IMG/VR virus record: IMGVR_UViG_3300032309_003157
Location: 1 to 20,442 of that record
Reading direction: 5' to 3' (one strand)
DNA length: 20,442 nucleotides
DNA from: a virus
In this document: piece by piece, positions 16,058-20,442 of the stretch
Layout: the number at the start of each line of letters is the position of its first letter
Position numbering within the stretch: position 1 is the first letter of the stretch
Notes under the pieces: model-generated
Databases searched by the model: none
What the model was told of the DNA's origin: nothing
Seen by the model: the letters and a program-made list of their open reading frames with translations, nothing else
Made by a program: the position numbers and the translations under genes

Positions 16058-18250
16058 ATGGCTGGTACTTTTAACGCAATTTATTCAGTAACAGGATCAT
16101 GTCAAAATATTAATGCTGGTTCTATTACAATTTCTGCTTTCGGTGGAATAGAACCTTATTTTTATACTTGGTTAGACCCTTTATCATTTACAGGATCACA
16201 AATTTCAGGATTGGGTCCTGGGGTTTATAATGTATTCATCAACGATAGTGCCGCACCTGTCAATAACTATCTTTATTTAAATATTTCAGTATCAAGTGGA
16301 TTATGTTTGAATCTCATAACTTCAGCGAATACCACTTGTGGTGACTCAAATGGTAGTATTATTGTTTCAGCAATTACTGATTACAACGAAATAACCTACT
16401 CATTACTTGATAGTAACAACAACTTACTAAGTCAAATAGGTAATAATCAATTGAGTTGCCAGTTTACTAATTTAAGTGCTGGAACATATTCAATATTAGC
16501 GAATAGTTTAGCTGGTTGTTCTGCACGAACCGAAACAATAATCATAAATTCGGGTCAGACATTAGACTTTGGTTTTTATATTGTGAATGACACCGAATGC
16601 GATGTAAATCCGACTGGTAAAATTTTTGTAACAGGAGTCACAGGTAATGGACCATTTTTATATGAATGGACAAATGGTTTCACAGGAACATCAATAACAG
16701 GTTTAACTCAAGGTGTTTATGGTTGTACTGTGAGAAGTTCTGATAATTGTGTTTTGAGTAAAGCCGCTTCGGTAGATTTTGTTCCTAGTTTAGGTTTAGG
16801 TTCTTGGAGTGCAACAACAATACCTACTTGTTTCAACAATGATGGATCTTTAATTCTGAACATTACAGGTGGAACAGGCCCATACTACTATTCTGGTTCA
16901 AATAGTTACATTACAGTTTCTTATTCTCAAACACAAACATTCACAAATTTACCAGAAGGAATATTCACGGTTGATGTGACAGATGCTACTTTTTGCAAAC
17001 AAACTTTTTCGACAAATTTAGATATTGTAAATACAATAAATAATGTCACATTTACGGTTAATGATTCTTTTTGTAGTGTTTCAGGTGGTTCAATTAATAT
17101 ACAAGTATTTGGTGGTTTACCACCTTTCATTTATAGTTTATCAGGATCTAGTGAATCTAAAAATGCAACAACTAACACTTACGAATATAGTTTTGAAAAT
17201 TTAAGTCCTGGAGAATATAACATTACCGTTTCGAATATTGGACAGTGTACATACACACAAAATTTTACGGTATTAGCTCAAAATAAATTCACACATTCAA
17301 TTTCAACATCAGGTACAACTTGTGGAAATAACAATGGTGTCTTATCAATAGAAATTTCGACAGGTGGTACCGCACCTTACATATATGCATTATCTAATGG
17401 TTTTAGTTTTCAGACCGATGCATTGTCATATTCGTTCTTGAATTTACCATCGGGGTCATATACCTATCAAGTCACAGACGTAGATGGTTGTCGTCAAGAA
17501 GGTACAACTTTCATTTTGGGTTCACAATCAGTAAACTTTGAACTGTACCCAATACCTTGTATTTCAGGTGGAAATGGATCCATTACCACCCTCATCAGTA
17601 GTGGTACTCCACCATTTACCTTCGATTGGTCAAGTAACGTATCAGGTAATCCTCAAGAAATATACATAACAGGTTTGACCGCGGACACTTATACACTTCT
17701 TATTGTCGATGCAAACGGATGTAGTTATTCCGCCTCAACCATAGTCAGTTGTTTAGATATCATTTCAACTTATCAGGTATACGGAATGAGTCAAAATAAC
17801 TTCTCTTATATTTCAGGTTCACGAAGAGGTATGTTAGAAATGTTGAATCAAGGTTATGCTAACTTGACTTCAGGATTGGGAAATTGTTTATTGAGTGCAA
17901 CTACGTTTACTGTAGAATCCCAAATACAAGGTGTGACCATCAGTAGTTTGTTTTTTACAGGTTCAACACTACTTCAAATACCTTCAGATGAACAATGGTA
18001 TAGTGCGGTTTATTCATTATTATCACCCTACGCACAAGTACTAACAATTGATAATCAAAATAGTGAACTCACTATTGAAGTACCAAATAACCCACCTAAT
18101 CCTGTTTTCACAGTCAATTTATTAATTGATTATGTAATAAATTGTTTATCTACACCGACTCCTACGGTTACACCTACTGTAACACCAACTAGTTCAGTTA
18201 CCCCAACATTCACACCAACAAATTCAGCCACACCAACACCTTCAATCTAA
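16058..18250 (+). CDS. Adhesin-like protein with seven SprB-type repeats and Thr/Pro tail (730 aa)
   Basis: Residues 1 to about 565 comprise seven diverged repeats of about 80 aa. Each has the pattern T-x-C-x(4,6)-G-x-I, then GG-x-x-P-Y/F-x-Y, then a turn ending L-x-x-G-x-Y-x-V, and a final D-x-x-x-C. Clear examples are GNGPFLYEWTNGFTGTSITG followed by LTQGVYGCTV, and SGTPPFTFDWSSN followed by LTADTYTLLIVDANGCSYSA. This is the SprB-repeat style of Bacteroidota surface adhesins such as the gliding protein SprB of Flavobacterium. Residues about 566-697 are a copy of the 166-aa protein encoded just upstream. Residues 699-730 are a Thr/Pro tail ending TPTPSI. There is no signal peptide, which suits a virion protein. 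I infer a fibre or decoration protein contacting the host surface. The IS element begins right after its stop and does not truncate it. Confidence 0.8.
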   Translation: MAGTFNAIYSVTGSCQNINAGSITISAFGGIEPYFYTWLDPLSFTGSQISGLGPGVYNVFINDSAAPVNNYLYLNISVSSGLCLNLITSANTTCGDSNGSIIVSAITDYNEITYSLLDSNNNLLSQIGNNQLSCQFTNLSAGTYSILANSLAGCSARTETIIINSGQTLDFGFYIVNDTECDVNPTGKIFVTGVTGNGPFLYEWTNGFTGTSITGLTQGVYGCTVRSSDNCVLSKAASVDFVPSLGLGSWSATTIPTCFNNDGSLILNITGGTGPYYYSGSNSYITVSYSQTQTFTNLPEGIFTVDVTDATFCKQTFSTNLDIVNTINNVTFTVNDSFCSVSGGSINIQVFGGLPPFIYSLSGSSESKNATTNTYEYSFENLSPGEYNITVSNIGQCTYTQNFTVLAQNKFTHSISTSGTTCGNNNGVLSIEISTGGTAPYIYALSNGFSFQTDALSYSFLNLPSGSYTYQVTDVDGCRQEGTTFILGSQSVNFELYPIPCISGGNGSITTLISSGTPPFTFDWSSNVSGNPQEIYITGLTADTYTLLIVDANGCSYSASTIVSCLDIISTYQVYGMSQNNFSYISGSRRGMLEMLNQGYANLTSGLGNCLLSATTFTVESQIQGVTISSLFFTGSTLLQIPSDEQWYSAVYSLLSPYAQVLTIDNQNSELTIEVPNNPPNPVFTVNLLIDYVINCLSTPTPTVTPTVTPTSSVTPTFTPTNSATPTPSI
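18152..18247 (+). repeat. Thr/Pro-rich coding repeat array B
   Basis: This is the C-terminal tail of the 730-aa protein, 32 codons of T-P-T-x units (TPTPTVTPTVTPTSSVTPTF and on). It shares DNA words with arrays A and C. It is directly followed by the stop codon and the right end of the IS element, so the tail is free and caps no further domain. Confidence 0.85.
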
Positions 18251-18400
18251 GATGAACTACCAAACCACTAAAGATGGTTTGGTTTCTTGGGCTGATTGAC
18301 TAACGTCCATCATATCTCCACAAGCGTGAATTTCTGCCGTTCCAGCAGTATTATTTTTTGTAAAGGCAAAGTGTTTAATGTTATTCGCAGCAAGAACATC
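18251..18400 (-). ncRNA. Putative omega (reRNA) guide RNA at the tnpB 3' end
   Basis: In studied IS200/IS605 elements the guide RNA of TnpB comes from the 3' part of tnpB and the right end, with the guide taken from flanking DNA just past the element. Here the right-end hairpin lies inside the last codons of tnpB, so a processed RNA would cover roughly this interval. Its guide would be read from the complement of the end of the 730-aa gene, near 18236-18252. Limits are an inference from the family; no covariance evidence is available. Confidence 0.35.
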
Positions 18401-19456
18401 TCTATCGTGAGTTGTTCCGCAGGAACTACAAGTCCAAACCCTATCACTTAACTTTAATTGTTTATTTATTACACCACAAGAACACATTCTAGAACTAGGT
18501 TCAAATTGCCCTATTCTCAAAATATTACATCCAAACCATTCTGATTTATAATCAATAAGTCCAATGAACTTTGCTATCGAAATATCACTTAAAGCTTGAG
18601 CTAGTTTATGATTTTTCATCATATTACCCGATTTTAAGGTTTCTAAACACAAAGTATCGAAATTTGTAACTAAATAATGAGAAGTTTTGTGTAAAAAATC
18701 ATTTCTTTTATTTGTAACTTTTTCATGAATCAAAGCCAATTTTTTAATTTCTTTTTTACGATTATTACTTCCTTTAACTTTTCTACTAACTTTTCTTTGT
18801 TGTTTTTTTAACTTTTTAAGGGATTTTTTTAAATGTTTTGGGTTTTCTATTTCCATTCCATTTGATAATGTTGCAAAAGTTTTAATACCTAAATCAATAC
18901 CAATAGCTTGTTTTTCGTCTAAGGGTTTCTTTTTAGGTAACTCTTTTTCCAACTCAACTAAAATAGAAATGAAATATTTTCCTGTTGGTGTTTTTGTTAT
19001 CGTACTAGTTTTTATTATTCCTTCAAAAGTTCTATCAATTTTAACTTTTATTGATGTTTTAAATTTTGGTAACCAAATCTTATTTTTTTCAAAATCAATT
19101 TCTGTATTCTGAGGAATATTAAAACTTTGCCTATTATCTTTTTTTGATTTGAATTTTGGAAATCCTTTTTTTTCTTTAAAAAATCTTGTGAATGCTTTGT
19201 CCAAATTTTCTAAAGATGCTTGTAATGTTTGTGAATTTACTTCTTTCAACCAAGAAGTGTCTTCATTTTTTTTAAGTTGAGGTAAATCTTTCTGAATATC
19301 AAATCTATTTAAACCTTTTCCAGTTTCCTGATATGATGTTATTTTTTTGTTTAAAGCATAGTTATAAACCCATCTAGAACAACCCATGTGTTTTAACATA
19401 AGTTCTTCTTGTTCTTTGTTCGGATAAATTCTATATTTAAACGCTTTGTAAATCAT
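18257..19456 (-). CDS. tnpB: TnpB, RNA-guided RuvC-type nuclease of an IS200/IS605 element
   Basis: This 399-aa protein has the normal full length for TnpB (OrfB). It starts MIYKAFKYRIYPNKEQEELM, the usual N-terminus. I prefer this ATG over an in-frame TTG six codons upstream. The split RuvC site is complete: D188 in GIDLGIKTFATLSNG, E272 in LCLETLKSGNM and D353 in HDRDVLAANNIK. The zinc finger uses C325, C327, C343 and C346, with a C-x-C first pair (MCSCGVIN) in place of the common C-x-x-C. A Lys/Arg-rich region lies at about 205-250. TnpB uses an RNA from the element's 3' end to cut a matching target beside a TAM, which helps retain the element after excision. The gene is on the strand opposite all others and looks more AT-rich by eye, as expected for an acquired element. 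Confidence 0.93.
   Translation of the reverse strand: MIYKAFKYRIYPNKEQEELMLKHMGCSRWVYNYALNKKITSYQETGKGLNRFDIQKDLPQLKKNEDTSWLKEVNSQTLQASLENLDKAFTRFFKEKKGFPKFKSKKDNRQSFNIPQNTEIDFEKNKIWLPKFKTSIKVKIDRTFEGIIKTSTITKTPTGKYFISILVELEKELPKKKPLDEKQAIGIDLGIKTFATLSNGMEIENPKHLKKSLKKLKKQQRKVSRKVKGSNNRKKEIKKLALIHEKVTNKRNDFLHKTSHYLVTNFDTLCLETLKSGNMMKNHKLAQALSDISIAKFIGLIDYKSEWFGCNILRIGQFEPSSRMCSCGVINKQLKLSDRVWTCSSCGTTHDRDVLAANNIKHFAFTKNNTAGTAEIHACGDMMDVSQSAQETKPSLVVW
18259..18283 (-). repeat. Right-end hairpin of the IS element, overlapping the tnpB 3' end
   Basis: A perfect 9-bp stem (ACCAAACCA 18259-18267 with TGGTTTGGT 18275-18283) closes the loop CTAAAGA on the plus strand. It encodes the last residues of TnpB (PSLVVW) and runs into its TAG stop. 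The matching loop and CAAGAAA block at the other end identify it as the transposon right end. Confidence 0.8.
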
Positions 19457-19548
19457 TATATCGATAAATATCAATGAAACTTAAAAAGTTTAGAATAATA
19501 TTGTTTTTTTTCAAAAAAATATTTATTGTTATTACAGAACAACAATTC

Positions 19549-19575
19549 ATCCCACAAACTAAAGATTTGTGGGAT
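19549..19575 (-). repeat. Left-end hairpin of the IS element
   Basis: A perfect 10-bp stem (ATCCCACAAA 19549-19558 with TTTGTGGGAT 19566-19575) encloses the loop CTAAAGA, identical to the right-end loop. On the plus strand both hairpins are followed by TTTCTTG. This shared block at the 5' foot in element orientation is where TnpA guide sequences sit in this family. Confidence 0.8.
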
Positions 19576-19613
19576 TTCTTGTTGAGTTTATTTAAAAAAA
19601 GTTTCAAGAAATC
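19573..19613. repeat. Second inverted repeat at the IS left end
   Basis: GATTTCTTG (19573-19581) and CAAGAAATC (19605-19613) form a 9-bp inverted repeat around an AT-rich 23-base spacer. One arm is the TTTCTTG block flanking the left-end hairpin. It lies between that hairpin and the outer edge of the element, so it may mark the left cleavage region. The 19457-19619 stretch holds no gene. Confidence 0.5.
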
Positions 19614-19619
19614 TTGTTC

Positions 19620-19648
19620 CATCTATTTACTGAATATAAGACACAAGG
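19620..19648 (+). promoter_or_regulatory. Duplicated promoter-like leader, copy 1
   Basis: CATCTATTTACTGAATATAAGACA begins here and ends at the ATG of the 78-aa gene; the same leader precedes the second copy. CTATTTAC lies 26 bases before the start codon, and AATATAAG lies about 10 bases before it. Conservation of the leader together with the gene suggests that it carries the transcription start. It lies just outside the IS left end. Confidence 0.4.
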
Positions 19649-19885
19649 ATGGCATTAATTGAGATATCATCAATAACTGGAACTTCGCCCTATCAACTAT
19701 TTGTTTCTGACATTTATGGAAACAATGAAACATTTATAGCTTCTTTTTCAGGGGCAGTTCCTCCATCTCAATATTTCATATTACCGTCTTTATTTGACAC
19801 AGCCCCAATAGTATCAATTAAAATAGTTGATTCAAATAATTGTCAAACTAATTTCGAAACAATGTGTCAAATCATAGTTCCATGA
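19649..19885 (+). CDS. Small SprB-like protein, tandem copy 1 (78 aa)
   Basis: This 78-aa protein is the first of two tandem paralogues. It reads like a single SprB-type unit: SSITGTSPYQLFVSDIYGNN, a middle strand YFILPSLFD, then SIKIVDSNNCQTNFETMC. The first 35 residues match copy 2 at all but one position; the second half is much less conserved. It ends QIIVP, exactly where copy 2 continues into its Thr/Pro tail, so it is the tailless form. The start follows the duplicated leader and GGATG. No signal peptide or membrane segment is seen. A small virion decoration or fibre-associated protein is inferred from its kinship with the SprB-repeat neighbour. Confidence 0.75.
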   Translation: MALIEISSITGTSPYQLFVSDIYGNNETFIASFSGAVPPSQYFILPSLFDTAPIVSIKIVDSNNCQTNFETMCQIIVP

Positions 19886-19955
19886 TATTTGAAATCAGTA
19901 AAAAACAATCAGTATAAATTTCTAGTAAGAAAAAAATAGTAGTAAATCATACGTT

Positions 19956-19984
19956 CATCTATTTACTGAATATAAGACAAAAAG
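19956..19984 (+). promoter_or_regulatory. Duplicated promoter-like leader, copy 2
   Basis: This repeats the leader before 19649, with CTATTTAC at 19959-19966, 26 bases before the ATG at 19985, and AATATAAG closer to the start. Differences from copy 1 are limited to the last bases before the start codon. It is preserved despite drift in the adjoining spacer, which argues for function. Confidence 0.4.
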
Positions 19985-20442
19985 ATGGCATTGATAGAAA
20001 TATCATCAATAACTGGAACTTCACCTTATCAATTATATGTTTCTGACATTTATGGAAACAATGAAACTTTTATTGCCTCTTTTTCAGGTACGGTACCGCC
20101 AACTAGATATTTCAATTTACCACCATTATTACAAACAGCTCAATCTGTTTTAATAAAAATTATTGACGCAAATAATTGCCAAACATTTCAACTTGTAAGT
20201 TGTAAAGTCATATTACCTACACCAAGTATAACAAGTAGTCCGACAGTTACTCCATCTATTACTCCAACAAATACACCGACACCAACAAATACTCCAACAA
20301 ATTCCGTAACACCAACCATAACACCCACAAATACACGAACACCATCAGTCACACCTACCAATACTAAAACTCCTACCGTTACACCAACCAACACTAAAAC
20401 ACCTACTGTTACACCAACTAATACACCGACAAATACAACAAC
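19985..20442 (+). CDS. Small SprB-like protein with Thr/Pro tail, tandem copy 2 (partial, runs off the window)
   Basis: The frame is open to the right edge (152 codons seen). Residues 1-77 are the paralogue of copy 1: SSITGTSPYQLYVSDIYGNN at the start and IKIIDANNCQTFQLVSCKV at the end, with Cys residues in similar places. From residue 78 it is a Thr/Pro repeat (TPSITSSPTVTPSITPTNTP and on) for at least 75 residues. Whether a further domain follows the tail, as in the 1050-aa protein, cannot be seen. It is the last gene in the window, after its own copy of the duplicated leader. A surface-exposed virion appendage protein is inferred. Confidence 0.8.
   Translation, partial: MALIEISSITGTSPYQLYVSDIYGNNETFIASFSGTVPPTRYFNLPPLLQTAQSVLIKIIDANNCQTFQLVSCKVILPTPSITSSPTVTPSITPTNTPTPTNTPTNSVTPTITPTNTRTPSVTPTNTKTPTVTPTNTKTPTVTPTNTPTNTT
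20216..20442 (+). repeat. Thr/Pro-rich coding repeat array C (continues past the window)
   Basis: At least 75 codons of T-P-T-N-T and T-P-T-V-T units belong to the last gene. ACTAAAAC followed by TCC/ACC-TAC-GTTACACC recurs about every 36 bases between 20360 and 20415. The 14-base word CCTACTGTTACACC at 20402 is identical to one in array A. It is coding, with the Gly/Val-rich reverse frame as a by-product. Confidence 0.85.

Larger units (their letters stand above)
18251..19619 (-). mobile_element. IS200/IS605-family element carrying tnpB only
   Basis: The element has the classic subterminal hairpins of this family instead of terminal inverted repeats. In element orientation each hairpin is preceded by CAAGAAA, has a loop TCTTTAG and differs in stem sequence: ACCAAACCA with TGGTTTGGT at the right end (18259-18283), and ATCCCACAAA with TTTGTGGGAT at the left end (19549-19575). 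Only tnpB is present; no tnpA (Y1 transposase) lies between the ends, so movement would need TnpA in trans. No target duplication is expected for this family. The outer limits are approximate: left flank after the stop at 18250, right flank before the duplicated leader that begins at 19620. Both neighbouring genes are intact. Confidence 0.8.
19620..20215 (+). repeat. Tandem duplication, about 336-bp period
   Basis: The leader and gene at 19620-19885 are repeated at 19956-20215, offset by exactly 336 bases at both the leader and the ATG. DNA similarity is high through the leader and the first 110 bases of coding sequence and falls in the second half. The 70 bases between the copies (19886-19955) are AT-rich and hold no gene. 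They contain AAAAATAGTAGTA near 19932-19945, as in the leader at 2470. Confidence 0.85.

Noticed and set aside
18152-18250. Truncation of the 730-aa gene by the IS insertion
   Set aside because: Its end, TPTPSI plus stop, mirrors the natural end TPTPSS of the 1050-aa protein, and the stop lies outside the right-end hairpin.
19457-19474. Longer TnpB start at the TTG codon six codons upstream
   Set aside because: MIYKAFKYRIYPNK is the normal TnpB N-terminus; the extra IFIDI stretch has no family support and no ribosome site.
19474-19662. Plus-strand 62-aa frame (MKLKKFRIILFFFKK)
   Set aside because: It covers the IS left end, including the hairpin and inverted repeat, and overlaps the start of the 78-aa gene out of frame. 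It is a chance AT-rich frame.
20188-20394. Minus-strand open frame rich in Val and Gly (VGVTVGVLV)
   Set aside because: It is the mirror of the Thr/Pro coding repeat on the plus strand; no start signal or independent support.

Overview
This window is a structural-gene block from what looks like a large, AT-rich, contractile-tailed (myovirus-type) phage genome with a T4-like baseplate. The evidence is a GPW/gp25-family protein followed directly by a gp6/Baseplate_J-like wedge protein, a gpI/gp7-type tail protein further on, very large unknown structural proteins in a compact same-strand cluster, and one exact T4-type late-promoter motif (TATAAATA). Starts are preceded by A-rich sequence with no clear Shine-Dalgarno motif, and one protein is built from SprB-type repeats known from Bacteroidota gliding adhesins. 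A Bacteroidota host is therefore a reasonable inference, not a proof.

Layout. 2-121 is the tail of an upstream gene. 131-2435 holds gp25-like and gp6-like baseplate proteins. 2511-11434 holds a 1758-aa protein with an unexpected strongly hydrophobic segment, then three tightly packed proteins (581, 273 and 360 aa; the last has a PKD-like domain). 11477-15542, behind the late promoter, holds a 302-aa unknown and a 1050-aa protein that combines a tail-protein-I-like domain with a long Thr/Pro repeat linker and a Cys-rich terminal module. 15554-18250 holds a 166-aa protein and a 730-aa protein with seven SprB-like repeats; the C-terminal domain of the second is a diverged copy of the first.

18251 to about 19619 is an IS200/IS605-family element on the minus strand. 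It carries tnpB only. Its two ends carry hairpins with the same loop, each next to the same CAAGAAA block. After it, a roughly 336-bp unit (promoter-like leader plus small gene) is tandemly duplicated. The second copy gains a Thr/Pro-repeat tail that runs off the window edge.

Reading the parts together, the left two thirds builds the baseplate, and the right third looks like a fast-evolving adhesion or decoration module. That module is assembled from reusable pieces: SprB-like repeats, a shared end domain, Thr/Pro tails and duplicated small genes. A TnpB element has settled between two of its genes without breaking either. The most interesting features are the modular adhesin region with its repeated Thr/Pro tails, the shared end domain, the hydrophobic segment in a baseplate-cluster protein, and the TnpB-only element. 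No tRNA, rRNA or CRISPR array was seen.
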